Source of the DNA: Synergistaceae bacterium
GTDB taxonomy: Bacteria; Synergistota; Synergistia; Synergistales; Synergistaceae
DNA length: 35,935 nt
NCBI GenBank assembly: GCA_031268885.1
Contig: JAIRWR010000036.1
Coordinates: 1-35,935 of the forward strand
Direction of reading: 5' to 3'
The notes under the pieces are model-generated. The model had not been told where the DNA came from, did not search any database, and was given only the letters and a program-made list of their open reading frames with translations. Within the stretch, counting starts at the first letter, position 1, and each line of letters begins with the position of its first letter. Both the position numbers and the translations under genes were made by a program. Positions 1-7,745 of this stretch are shown here, piece after piece.

Positions 1-2
1 GT

Positions 3-137
3 GCACCCGGCGTACTTGAGAGTTCAAAGTTTGTAAATATCGTGCCGCATTCGGTAGGTCGGGATCGCCTCTTGAATCCATCCTGGGACGAATTATTTGC
101 AGTATGCCCAAATACGGCCGTTTCTGAAACTGCATAA
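3..137 (+). CDS. C-terminal end of an unidentified protein (5' end outside window)
   Basis: Frame 3 is open from the window edge for 44 codons and stops at TAA 135-137. The other two plus frames stop within the first 36 bases. The translation has ordinary protein composition and contains ...NPSWDELFAVCP... near its end. I do not recognise the family; a WDELFA-type tail is seen in some small antitoxins, but this is too little to name one. It could also be chance openness, so confidence is low. It lies upstream of an Rpn-type gene in what looks like an accessory region. Confidence 0.3.
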   Translation, partial: APGVLESSKFVNIVPHSVGRDRLLNPSWDELFAVCPNTAVSETA

Positions 138-163
138 AAAAATCGCGTCTCAAAAACTGAGAC
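136..163 (-). terminator. Rho-independent terminator-like hairpin, minus-strand orientation
   Basis: A perfect 6-bp stem (GTCTCA 147-152 with TGAGAC 158-163) encloses a 5-nt loop. Read on the minus strand it is followed after GCGA by seven Ts (A136-A142 on the plus strand), the classic intrinsic terminator layout. On the plus strand no T-run follows. No supported minus-strand gene lies just to its right, so what it terminates is unclear; it may be left over from a rearrangement. Confidence 0.4.
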
Positions 164-190
164 ATACTCGCTTCTGTGAATATCTTTTGC

Positions 191-225
191 GAGGCTGTTC
201 TCAGCCAGCTAAAACTGCTCCTCTC
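191..225 (+). repeat. 35-bp imperfect direct repeat, copy 1
   Basis: This segment matches 1259-1293 at 29 of 35 positions in the same orientation, with the last 17 bases (209-225) identical except for one base. The two copies bracket the frameshifted Rpn-type gene at 325-1213. I see no third copy in the window. It may be a small dispersed element or a duplication that came with the insertion. Confidence 0.6.
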
Positions 226-238
226 AGGCTTCTCATGT

Positions 239-267
239 TTGAAGATAATCAGCCGATACGTTACAAT
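239..267 (+). promoter_or_regulatory. Candidate sigma-70 promoter of the Rpn-type gene
   Basis: TTGAAG (239-244) and TACAAT (262-267) are separated by 17 bp, giving 4/6 and 5/6 matches to the -35 and -10 consensus. Transcription would start near 274, about 50 bases before the ATG at 325. It lies just downstream of repeat copy 1. Confidence 0.45.
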
Positions 268-324
268 GTTTGCTGAAGAGTGGTATATTAAAGACAGATG
301 CATTGCCGAAGGGAGACAAGTTAT

Positions 325-1213
325 ATGGGCCTTCTGCCAATGGACATTGATATACTTCCGCCGTCTGACGACCGGATTTTTAAGCTGCTCTTGACCTCAC
401 CGGAGGGCAAACCGGCGCTGATGGACTTGATCTCAGCGACGATAAAGCGCCCCGTTGTCGACGTAACCGTGCGTAACAACGAGCTTCCGCTTTGGGACAC
501 CGATGAAAAAGCTGAGCGCTTGGATGTGAACTGCAAAATCGACGACGGCTCTCAGGTCAATTTAGAGATGCCAAGCGAGCCGTATCGAAGAAGATTCAGA
601 CGGCGGACACAAGAATCTCAAGGGAAAGAGCATCTACTACCTGTGCGATCTGCACTCTTCGCAACCCTCGAAAGGATTGCGGAGATACGATAGACTGGCC
701 CAGACTTATCAGGTGACGTTTTGCTCCTATACCGTTTTCCCGAATCTGCCGGATTACGCAAACTCGTTTTCCGTGCGTCACGATACCAACAATGAGTTGC
801 TGTCAGACGCTATTCATGTAATATATGTGGAATTGAGCAAACTCGGCGATATAATAAGAAAATCCGTTGACGACATGACGGACTTGGAAAAATGGGCGTT
901 GTTCCTTCAATACGCCAATGTCCCGGAGTACCGAGAAGCCGTCAACAAGGTCATTGACTCGAAGGAGGCGTTGCAGATGGCCGGGAATCTGTTAATGAGC
1001 GTAAGCAAAGATGAACAGGAACGCGCGGTATACCGCAGCCGCAGGATGTTTCAGACCGATATGCAGTCCAATTTAGCCACTGCTGAGGACAGAGGAGAAC
1101 AAAGAAAAGCATTAGCCATAGCCAGTAATATGCTTAAACGCAACAGACCAATTGATGAAATCATTGAAGATACTGGTTTGACCCGTGAAGAAGTGGAGAA
1201 TTTGGACGTGTAA
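325..1213 (+). pseudogene. Rpn-family PD-(D/E)XK nuclease / putative transposase, frameshifted
   Basis: Two reading frames together make one protein of the Rpn/PD-(D/E)XK nuclease-family transposase group (about 295 residues). The ATG at 325 follows a GGGAG Shine-Dalgarno (311-315). Frame 1 gives the N-terminus with DDRIFKLLLTSPEG and the catalytic run ERLDVNCKIDDG...VNLEM. In the intact family the next residue is Gln (E-x-Q), and QASRIEED continues in frame 2 from 572. Removing one C at 571 restores a continuous frame through YDRLAQTYQVTFCSY to the C-terminal helices ending near DTGLTREEVENL at 1213. Family members are metal-dependent DNA nucleases linked to recombination, and some act as phage-defence toxins. 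The break falls inside the active-site motif, so the full enzyme should be dead unless ribosomes shift frame. A separate C-terminal product could start at ATG 677. A sequencing error cannot be excluded. Confidence 0.8.
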
Positions 1214-1548
1214 CCTTACTGAATGTCTTGTTGGTTCTATATGGCATGTATTTTTCCTGAGGACGTTCAAAGCCAACTAAAACCGCTCCTCTCCCGTATA
1301 AATAGTATCAGCACAAATAAATTCAAACTTGACTCTTCGATCTGTGAGAGATCGCTGATAGCGATGTCGAAAACGTCAAGATATTCATGGCCACCCAAAT
1401 CTCCACTCCGGTCAATCAAAACATGCTCTATATAGAAGGCCAAGGTACAAATGGGTGAAAGTTCGATCTTGCGTGATATGACTCTATTACAGGATTCAAC
1501 GCTGTTGTCAGACATCCAGCCTGTGATTTGAGGGCATTTGTGAACCGA
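1214..1548. other. Intergenic stretch without a supported gene
   Basis: This lies between the broken Rpn-type gene and the rpiR-family promoter. It contains repeat copy 2 (1259-1293). A minus-strand open frame (1267-1560, TTG start) spans most of it but has no well-placed ribosome binding site and no family I recognise; its last codons are the repeat itself. I see no RNA gene or terminator here. Confidence 0.4.
1259..1293 (+). repeat. 35-bp imperfect direct repeat, copy 2
   Basis: This is the partner of 191-225 (29 of 35 bases identical, same strand), located 46 bases after the stop of the Rpn-type pseudogene. Copy-to-copy distance is 1068 bp, and the whole gene with its promoter lies between them. 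Confidence 0.6.
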
Positions 1549-1578
1549 TTGACATTTCAACCTACTAAAGGTTAAAAT
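1549..1578 (+). promoter_or_regulatory. Sigma-70 promoter of the RpiR-family regulator
   Basis: A perfect TTGACA (1549-1554) is followed after 18 bp by TAAAAT (1573-1578, 5/6 match). Transcription would start near 1585, leaving a leader of about 40 nt before the ATG at 1627. A TATAAT at 1601-1606 has no good -35 and would leave almost no leader, so the upstream pair is preferred. Confidence 0.6.
1559..1573. promoter_or_regulatory. Palindrome inside the rpiR-family promoter, candidate operator
   Basis: AACCT (1559-1563) and AGGTT (1569-1573) form a perfect inverted repeat around ACTAA. It fills the spacer between -35 and -10 and touches the -10 box. A regulator bound here would block RNA polymerase, so this is a natural site for autoregulation by the RpiR-family protein encoded just downstream. 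The binding itself is inferred. Confidence 0.35.
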
Positions 1579-1626
1579 TATATTTAGTTCTGATTAAATT
1601 TATAATGATACTGGGGGAGATACGTG

Positions 1627-2493
1627 ATGGATGGCTCGGATTTGCAGAGTATGATGTTGCAAAAGATATCTACCATGCCGAACAAGGCAAGGAGAGTTAC
1701 CGAATACCTCCTCACGAACATGAGGGAAGCGGCGTTCAAGTCCATAGGCGAAGTAGCCGACGAGTTGAATGTCTCAAAGGCTCAATTGGTTCGAGTTGCC
1801 AGATTTCTCGGCTTTAAAGGGTACTCCGACCTCAAGGAGTGCCTGCAAAACGCGATACTTGAGCAGGTCAATCCAGCCGCGATGCTAACAAAAGCCGTCG
1901 GCATGAAGGAGGAACTTCCTCACAAAATACTCCAGACAGAACACGCGAATATCGAGGATACGTGGACTCAGTTTGACATCAGCAAGGTCGATGAATTCTG
2001 TAAATTGGTGAAGTCGGCGCGAAGTTCCGCAATGGTTGGCTGGGGGATATCATCGCTTGTCATGGAACTGGCGCACACGAGGTTCTGCGTGATGGGCCTC
2101 CCGGCAATTCTCGTCAAAAGAGGCAGCTTATCCCTTGTGGAGCAGGCGCGCGCTATTTGCGACGGCAGTCTCATTATTGTATGCGAAATGCCGAGCTATT
2201 CGATTGACGTAACGGAGGCTGTGGAGGAAGGACGCAAGCGAGGCGCGCGCGTGGTAACAATTACGGACAGCCCAGCGGCTCCGGTCTGCCGCTATGCGGA
2301 CCTGTCGTTCTTTGTATCGGCGGCGAGTCCAACCTTTGGAAGCAGCATAATCGGCGCTGTATTCATGATTCACATTCTGACTTCATCGCTTGTGGTTCAC
2401 ATTGGAGACGCGGCCAGGGAGGCTCTTGAAAAACAGGCTGAATATCTGCACGATGAGCGTTTCTTTCACCCGATATTTGGTCTGAAATACTAG
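1627..2493 (+). CDS. MurR/RpiR-family transcriptional regulator (HTH + SIS)
   Basis: A 288-residue protein with the two-domain layout of the RpiR family. Residues about 1-80 form the N-terminal helix-turn-helix, including SIGEVADELNVSKAQLVRVA and the typical GFKGYSDLKECL. Residues about 125-260 form a SIS domain that usually binds a phosphosugar (GWGISSLVMELA; IIVCEMPSYSIDVTEAVE; VVTITDSPAAPV). Family members regulate sugar, amino-sugar or sialic-acid use, but no sugar genes are adjacent, so the ligand cannot be named. The ATG at 1627 was chosen because GGGGGAG (1613-1619) is spaced 7 nt from it; the GTG at 1624 would be too close. It has its own promoter and a terminator after the stop, so it appears monocistronic and may control distant genes. 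Confidence 0.85.
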   Translation: MDGSDLQSMMLQKISTMPNKARRVTEYLLTNMREAAFKSIGEVADELNVSKAQLVRVARFLGFKGYSDLKECLQNAILEQVNPAAMLTKAVGMKEELPHKILQTEHANIEDTWTQFDISKVDEFCKLVKSARSSAMVGWGISSLVMELAHTRFCVMGLPAILVKRGSLSLVEQARAICDGSLIIVCEMPSYSIDVTEAVEEGRKRGARVVTITDSPAAPVCRYADLSFFVSAASPTFGSSIIGAVFMIHILTSSLVVHIGDAAREALEKQAEYLHDERFFHPIFGLKY

Positions 2494-2496
2494 AAA

Positions 2497-2520
2497 GCCG
2501 GGCCACTGCCCGGCATTATT
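2497..2520 (+). terminator. Terminator after the RpiR-family gene
   Basis: A perfect 7-bp GC stem, GCCGGGC (2497-2503) and GCCCGGC (2508-2514), with a CACT loop begins three bases after the TAG stop and is followed by ATTATT. The T-tract is weak but position and stem strength fit an intrinsic terminator between convergent genes. Confidence 0.6.
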
Positions 2521-2621
2521 CATGATTGAACGCTCTGGGGCGCGGGTAATAATCGCTCTTGTACGTCCATGAGTCGGGACTGCCCAGCCCCGGAGCCTCG
2601 CTACCGGTTGTGAGCTGTGAG

Positions 2622-3866
2622 TTATGTAAGTATACTCGCGCGCTTTGCTTCTTTGAGCCATTGCGGAAACTCTGACAGCATGCGGGAATAGAGAATCGCG
2701 TTATCGATGCGGTCAATATCATCAAGAGCAAAGAAATTCGCGTTATCGACTTTCCGGCCAGTCATTGTATCCAGATCCTCTAATATGCCATAAGAACTTC
2801 CACCGATGCCGATGAACTGCCAGAAAATCGGATAGGACGACGCGCTCTTAATTAGGTCTTTTACTTGTTTGCCGTTACTTGTTCCGCCGTCCGTTATGCA
2901 GAGAACATACGCGGGCAAGTTGCCATGTTTGTATTCCTCAACTACCTCTTTAATCGCTGGAAAGAGATTTGTTCCGCCTCCGCAGCTGGACATTATCTTC
3001 TTCCAATTCAGGGTTGCTTGTTGATAATTTTTTGTAGTTACGGAATCCATTCGTTTACAACTACTCCCGAAATACCACAGTTCAAATTCACCATTATCAT
3101 CGAATTGCATTGCGAGAGGGACGATCTTGTCGATAACTCGTTGTACTATCCCACTGCTAAAGGATGATGACATCGAACCTGAAATATCAATCAGTAAGGC
3201 CACCTGCGCGATAACTTCAGTTAAATTATGTTTTTCAAGCGAAATCTTTAATGGCTTTGCAAGCGAAACTAACTGCGGCGCTTCTTTTTCGAGACGCTTT
3301 TCAAGCGACACCTTAGTTGGCGCTGGCGGCGAAGACGCGGACGCGGCGGGAGCGACCTCTTCTCCGCCATAATGTTTCAGCAATTCGGACAACCCGCCGT
3401 TGAACCCACTGGCAACAGCATTGAGCCGCCATACGTCTTTACGGTAAATTTCTACAGCGATTACGGCGCGCTCACTCTGGAAGTGTGAACCGTCGAGGTT
3501 GAGCATAAGTGTTTTGCCCTCTTGGGAGACCTTCACGGTGAACTGCTTTATCTGGTTCATCACTCCGCTCCCATCAATGCTCAAAGTAAACACTAACTTC
3601 TGGATTTTATCCGGGAGTTTTGTGAGGTCCACACTATATGACGTGTTAGCGCCGCTTCCGCTTAAAATAATCTCCCGGTTAGGCGATGTAGTCTGATTAA
3701 AAAAGACCATATAGCTCTCATCAGAGAGTTTATCGGAAGAATCTACGCCAAAGCAGCATGAATCATACTCGCTATCGCCTGTTGCCGATATAGAAACCGT
3801 GATTCCACTTGCGGAGTTGAAGTGGTCGTCTATTTTGCATCTAAACCCGCGTTGCATTTCGGTCAT
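2622..3866 (-). CDS. TerD domain - von Willebrand A domain fusion (TerF-like)
   Basis: A 414-residue cytoplasmic protein. Residues about 1-165 are a TerD domain: N-terminus MTEMQRGFRCKI, acidic DSEYDSCCFGVD, and the closing GFNGGLSELLKHYGGEE signature. An Ala/Pro/Ser-rich linker follows (about 170-205). A vWA domain then has a complete MIDAS motif DISGSMSS (Asp near 227) and later ITDGGTSNGKQ. TerD domains bind Ca2+ and belong to tellurite/stress (Ter) systems; the TerD-vWA combination is the TerF arrangement. The start is the inner ATG at 3866, preceded by GGTGGAG at about 8 nt and matching the family N-terminus, rather than the upstream ATG at 3896. It follows the hydrolase gene on the same strand by 66 bp, but its base composition looks more AT-rich than the genes to its right. 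The nearest functional relatives in the window are the kinase/TerY/PP2C genes at 32-35 kb. Confidence 0.85.
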   Translation of the reverse strand: MTEMQRGFRCKIDDHFNSASGITVSISATGDSEYDSCCFGVDSSDKLSDESYMVFFNQTTSPNREIILSGSGANTSYSVDLTKLPDKIQKLVFTLSIDGSGVMNQIKQFTVKVSQEGKTLMLNLDGSHFQSERAVIAVEIYRKDVWRLNAVASGFNGGLSELLKHYGGEEVAPAASASSPPAPTKVSLEKRLEKEAPQLVSLAKPLKISLEKHNLTEVIAQVALLIDISGSMSSSFSSGIVQRVIDKIVPLAMQFDDNGEFELWYFGSSCKRMDSVTTKNYQQATLNWKKIMSSCGGGTNLFPAIKEVVEEYKHGNLPAYVLCITDGGTSNGKQVKDLIKSASSYPIFWQFIGIGGSSYGILEDLDTMTGRKVDNANFFALDDIDRIDNAILYSRMLSEFPQWLKEAKRASILT

Positions 3867-3932
3867 CTGTTTACTCCACCCCTTTGCCGGCATCACCTGA
3901 TCTCGGATCGAATAACGATAATCGGCTATTCC

Positions 3933-4616
3933 TTAAAACGTCAGACTCTCTCCCGGTTTCATAATCGTGACCAGCGCCAGGTTCACCGCCTTGGCGGCGA
4001 AGTCCTGGGGATCCGCCTTTATCGGCGGAAAGGTGTTGTAGTGCATCGGAACGACCCTTCGGGGTTTGATAAAGCCTACGGCCCGCACCGCGTCGTCGAT
4101 GTCCATCACATAGTATCCGCCGATCGGCAACAGCGCTATCTCCACTCCCTCTGCCTCAAGGAGGGTCATCTCCACCGTCAGCCCTGTGTCGCCGGCATGA
4201 TAGATCTTCTTGCCGTCAACCTCGATGAGAAATCCGCACGGTATGTCGGAGTAAATCATCTTTCCCCCTTCAAAGACCGACGAACCGTGAAATGCCGGCG
4301 TCAGTTTCACGCGGCCGAACGGAAACTTCGACCTCCCCCCGATGTGCATCCCCTCGGCATTCAACCCCTTGCCCCCGAGCCAGGTCGCGAGTTCGTTAGT
4401 CGCGATGACGGTGGCCCCGGTACGCTCCGCGATAGCGACCGTGTCGCCGAGATGATCCCCATGAGCGTGAGAGACGAAGATGTAGTTCAGGTCCGAACGA
4501 ACGCCGGGATCCTCCGACGCGCTCGGGTTTCCCGAGAGGAACGGGTCGATTAACGCCCTTATTCCGCTGCCTTCAAGATAAAACGCGGAGTGACCGAGAT
4601 ACTGCAGCCTTCCCAT
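3933..4616 (-). CDS. UPF0173-type metallo-beta-lactamase-fold hydrolase
   Basis: A 227-residue MBL-fold protein of the UPF0173 (YtkL-like) group. The N-terminus LQYLGHSAFYLEG, the metal motif SHAHGDHLGD (about 49-58), HAGDTGLT and the late MHYNTFPPIKADP are all present, so the di-metal site looks intact. The family's substrate is not established. It follows aspS by 38 bp on the same strand, with GAGG before its ATG, and is probably the last core gene of the spoVS-hisS-aspS transcript. Length is normal for the family. Confidence 0.85.
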   Translation of the reverse strand: MGRLQYLGHSAFYLEGSGIRALIDPFLSGNPSASEDPGVRSDLNYIFVSHAHGDHLGDTVAIAERTGATVIATNELATWLGGKGLNAEGMHIGGRSKFPFGRVKLTPAFHGSSVFEGGKMIYSDIPCGFLIEVDGKKIYHAGDTGLTVEMTLLEAEGVEIALLPIGGYYVMDIDDAVRAVGFIKPRRVVPMHYNTFPPIKADPQDFAAKAVNLALVTIMKPGESLTF

Positions 4617-4654
4617 ACGAAAACCTCCTCAAAAAATATAGTCTTAACCGTGAA

Positions 4655-6454
4655 TTACGCGCCGTCTTTCTCCGGGGCGGTCGAGAGTATGTACAACTGT
4701 TCGACCTGGGATTTATCTACGGCGGATGGAGCGCCGGTCATCGGACACTGCGCCTTTTGGTTCTTTGGAAAGGCCATCACGTCGCGAATGGACTTTGCCC
4801 CGCAGATCATCATGACAAGCCTGTCGAGGCCAAAGGCGATCCCGCCGTGAGGGGGAGTGCCGAAGGAGAGCGCATCCAACAGGAATCCAAATCTCTCGCG
4901 CGCCAGCTCTGGAGAGATATTCAGCGCGTCGAAGATCAACGACTGCGTCTTGGGGTCGTGTATCCTTATGGAACCGCCCCCAAGCTCTACTCCATTCAGC
5001 ACCAGATCGTACGCGCGCGAGCGCGCCCGTCCGGGATCGGACTTGAGATACTCGATGTCCTCGTTCATAGGGGCGGTGAAGGGGTGGTGAACCGGCGACC
5101 ATCGCTTCACTTCGTCGTCCCACTCAAACAGCGGAAACTCCGTGACCCAGAGGAACTTCCAACCGCCGCCGACCAATCCGCGGGCACGGGCTATCTCCAG
5201 CCGAATCTGTCCCAGCAGCTCACATGCTCGCGTCCACTTCTTGTCCGCCATTATGAAGAATATGCTCTCCGGCGTCAGGCCGGAGAGTTCGATAAGCCTG
5301 GATTGCGCGTCACCAGACAGAAACTTGACCAGAGGCCCGCGAAGCGCTCCGTCCTTTATCTGAAAGTTGGCCATGCCCGCGCTTCCCAGCTCCATCGCCC
5401 GAGCTTCGAACTCGGCAATCTCCTTGCGGGAGAGGGACCCTCCGCCCGGAACCAGAAGTCCCTTTACGGCTCCGCCGCTGCCGACAGTCTCGGAGAATGG
5501 GTTCTCTCCGCTTGCAAAGATGCCGGTGACATCGGCTATCTCCATTTCAATCCGCATGTCCGGTTTGTCGCTGCCGAAGCGCTCGATGGCCTCCTTCCAT
5601 GTAACTCGCGGTATTGGAAGGGGTATCTCCGCATTGGCCGTCTCGCTGAAGACGCCAGCGATGAAAGGCTCTATCAAGCCGATAATGTCATCCTCCGTTA
5701 TAAAGCTCATCTCCACATCTATCTGGGTGAACTCGGGCTGCCTGTCGGCTCGCAGGTCTTCGTCGCGAAAACACTTCGCTATCTGAATATATCTGTCACA
5801 CCCGCTTATCATCAGGATCTGCTTGAAGAGCTGAGGGGACTGCGGCAGCGCGTAAAAATCACCTGGGTTGACCCTGCTCGGTACCAGATAATCGCGCGCG
5901 CCCTCAGGAGTTGATTTGGTCAGGATGGGCGTATCCACCTCCAGAAAACCGTTCTTATCGAAGTAGTCACGCGTGAACTTCGCTATCTCATGCCGGATTC
6001 GGAGATTGCGCTGCATATCGCCGCGCCTGAGGTCGATGTAGCGGTGCTTCATGCGGAGATCCTCATTCACGCGTTCGGCTTCGTCGGGGTCGAAGGGAGG
6101 CAGCTTCGACGGCGAGAGCAGCAGGAAATCCTCCGCCAGGAGCTCGACGCCGCCGGTGTTCAGGTCAGGGTTTTCAGTCCCATCCGGCCGAACGCGCATG
6201 GTTCCCTTGACGGCGAGGACATATTCGCCGCGCAGGTCCTTTGCGCGCGCGTGCGTCTCGGGGATGATCTCGGGGTTGAAGACTATCTGGACAACTCCCG
6301 TGTGGTCCCAGAGCTCCACGAAGATAATTCCGCCAAGGTCGCGGCGCGCGCGAAGCCAACCGTTCAGTACAACGCTCTGCCCAGCGTGTCCGCATCTCGG
6401 CTCGCCGCAGTATAAGGTCCTCTTCCATTCATCTGAGAAAACAGACACCGTCAT
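4655..6454 (-). CDS. aspS: Aspartyl-tRNA synthetase
   Basis: A 599-residue bacterial-type class II synthetase that charges tRNA-Asp with aspartate. The N-terminal OB-fold anticodon domain is seen in GWLRARRDLGGIIFVELWD. Class II motif 2 appears as YIQIAKCFRDEDLRADRQ, the bacterial GAD insertion occupies the middle, and motif 3 is GIAFGLDRLVMMICG near the end, followed by IRDVMAFPKN. In this protein the OB-fold loop reads RRDLGG rather than RRDHGG; one residue is not enough to decide whether it also charges tRNA-Asn. It starts 12 bp after hisS, which suggests co-transcription. Confidence 0.95.
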   Translation of the reverse strand: MTVSVFSDEWKRTLYCGEPRCGHAGQSVVLNGWLRARRDLGGIIFVELWDHTGVVQIVFNPEIIPETHARAKDLRGEYVLAVKGTMRVRPDGTENPDLNTGGVELLAEDFLLLSPSKLPPFDPDEAERVNEDLRMKHRYIDLRRGDMQRNLRIRHEIAKFTRDYFDKNGFLEVDTPILTKSTPEGARDYLVPSRVNPGDFYALPQSPQLFKQILMISGCDRYIQIAKCFRDEDLRADRQPEFTQIDVEMSFITEDDIIGLIEPFIAGVFSETANAEIPLPIPRVTWKEAIERFGSDKPDMRIEMEIADVTGIFASGENPFSETVGSGGAVKGLLVPGGGSLSRKEIAEFEARAMELGSAGMANFQIKDGALRGPLVKFLSGDAQSRLIELSGLTPESIFFIMADKKWTRACELLGQIRLEIARARGLVGGGWKFLWVTEFPLFEWDDEVKRWSPVHHPFTAPMNEDIEYLKSDPGRARSRAYDLVLNGVELGGGSIRIHDPKTQSLIFDALNISPELARERFGFLLDALSFGTPPHGGIAFGLDRLVMMICGAKSIRDVMAFPKNQKAQCPMTGAPSAVDKSQVEQLYILSTAPEKDGA

Positions 6455-6466
6455 CTCCTCGCCCCT

Positions 6467-7723
6467 TCACGCAGTCAGCCTGACCAGAACTTCATCGCGA
6501 GGAATCAATTCCTGATCGCCGCTTGCCATGTTCTTAAATCCAACCATCCCAGACTTCATCTCGTCCGAACCGATTATGCAGGCGAATTTAGCGCCGACTG
6601 ACGAGGCTTGTTTCATCTGAGCCTTCAACGCACGGTTCATGTAATCCATGTCGGCGGATATTCCCACCGAGCGAATTTCATGGACCAGTGAGACAGCTTC
6701 CAGGCTCGCGTCGGAGGATACCGCAATGACATAGACATCCGTCGCCGGCCTCTCCCCCGGATATGCCCCCTGTCCTTCCATGGTCAGAACAATCCGCTCG
6801 ATCCCGGATGCAAAGCCGACGCCTGGAACGTTCGGCCCTCCAATAGCCTCGGCCAGGTTGTCATAACGGCCGCCGCCGCATACCGCGTTCTGGGCCCCAA
6901 GCTCCCCAGCCAGGATTTCGTAGGCTGTCTTCGTGTAGTAGTCGAGACCTCGGACAAGTCTGTTGTCGGTTCTAAAGTTCGCGCCTATGCGGGAGAGCCC
7001 TGTCACAACCGTGTCAAAGTGAACGCGGCAGTCGTCACAGAGCGAATCAAGCACCAGAGGAGCCGATTCAGTCAGCTCCCTGCACCCAGGCTTCTTGCAG
7101 TCGAGCACTCGAAGCGGGTTGCGCTCGAATCTGTCCTGGCACGTCTCGCAGAAGTCGCGCAGCCTGTCGCCTAAAAAATTCTGAAGGGCGGAACGGTAGA
7201 CCGGCCTGCACTTAGGGCATCCGACGGAGTTTATGAGCACCTGAAGGTTGGAGATCCCAAGCCTTCTGTACAGCTCGATTGAAGTGTCTATGGTCTCGAC
7301 GTCCGCAAGCGGGTTCGCCGCTCCCAGCGTCTCGAAATCGACCTGTTGGAACTGCCTGTAGCGCCCCTTCTGAGGCCGTTCATAACGGAACATCGGCCCA
7401 TGTCCCCACAGTTTTACAGGCTGCGGCTGATGAGCCATGCCGTGTTCAAGATAAGACCGCACCATCGACGCTGTCAGCTCAGGCCTCAGGGTTATGCTGC
7501 GGCCGCCCCTGTCGATAAACGTGTACATCTCCTTCTCGACGATATCGGTAGTATCGCCGATACCCCGGGAGAACAGCTCGGTGTGCTCGAAGATGGGCAG
7601 CAACACCTCGCTGTAGCCAAAGTCACGGGCAACATCGCGGCAGACATCCAGAACGTGCGCCCACTTCCATGATTCGTCGCCCAGTACGTCGCGCGTACCT
7701 CTCGGCGCCTTTATCGCTTCCAT
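6467..7723 (-). CDS. hisS: Histidyl-tRNA synthetase
   Basis: A 418-residue class II synthetase that charges tRNA-His. It starts with the family-typical IKAPRGTRDVLGDE and has FEHTELFSRGIGDTTDIV and TLRPELTASMVRSY (motif 2 region). The two histidine-binding signatures are GLDYYTKTAYEI and GGGRYDNLAEAIGGP, and the HGTP anticodon domain is C-terminal. Four CxxC/CxxxxC-like cysteine clusters (CPKC, CETC, CKKPGC, CDDC) lie in the insertion at about 165-235, suggesting a bound metal. It lies between spoVS (22 bp upstream) and aspS (12 bp downstream), the common hisS-aspS pairing. Confidence 0.95.
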   Translation of the reverse strand: MEAIKAPRGTRDVLGDESWKWAHVLDVCRDVARDFGYSEVLLPIFEHTELFSRGIGDTTDIVEKEMYTFIDRGGRSITLRPELTASMVRSYLEHGMAHQPQPVKLWGHGPMFRYERPQKGRYRQFQQVDFETLGAANPLADVETIDTSIELYRRLGISNLQVLINSVGCPKCRPVYRSALQNFLGDRLRDFCETCQDRFERNPLRVLDCKKPGCRELTESAPLVLDSLCDDCRVHFDTVVTGLSRIGANFRTDNRLVRGLDYYTKTAYEILAGELGAQNAVCGGGRYDNLAEAIGGPNVPGVGFASGIERIVLTMEGQGAYPGERPATDVYVIAVSSDASLEAVSLVHEIRSVGISADMDYMNRALKAQMKQASSVGAKFACIIGSDEMKSGMVGFKNMASGDQELIPRDEVLVRLTA

Positions 7724-7745
7724 AATCTTCCCCTCTTCCGACGAT

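Noticed and set aside
1267-1560. 97-codon minus-strand open frame
   Set aside because: TTG start with no properly spaced ribosome binding site, no recognisable domain, and it overlaps the rpiR-family promoter; its last codons are a repeat copy.
4757-5914. 385-codon plus-strand open frame opposite aspS
   Set aside because: It mirrors the coding strand of a clear aspartyl-tRNA synthetase and has no domain or binding site of its own.
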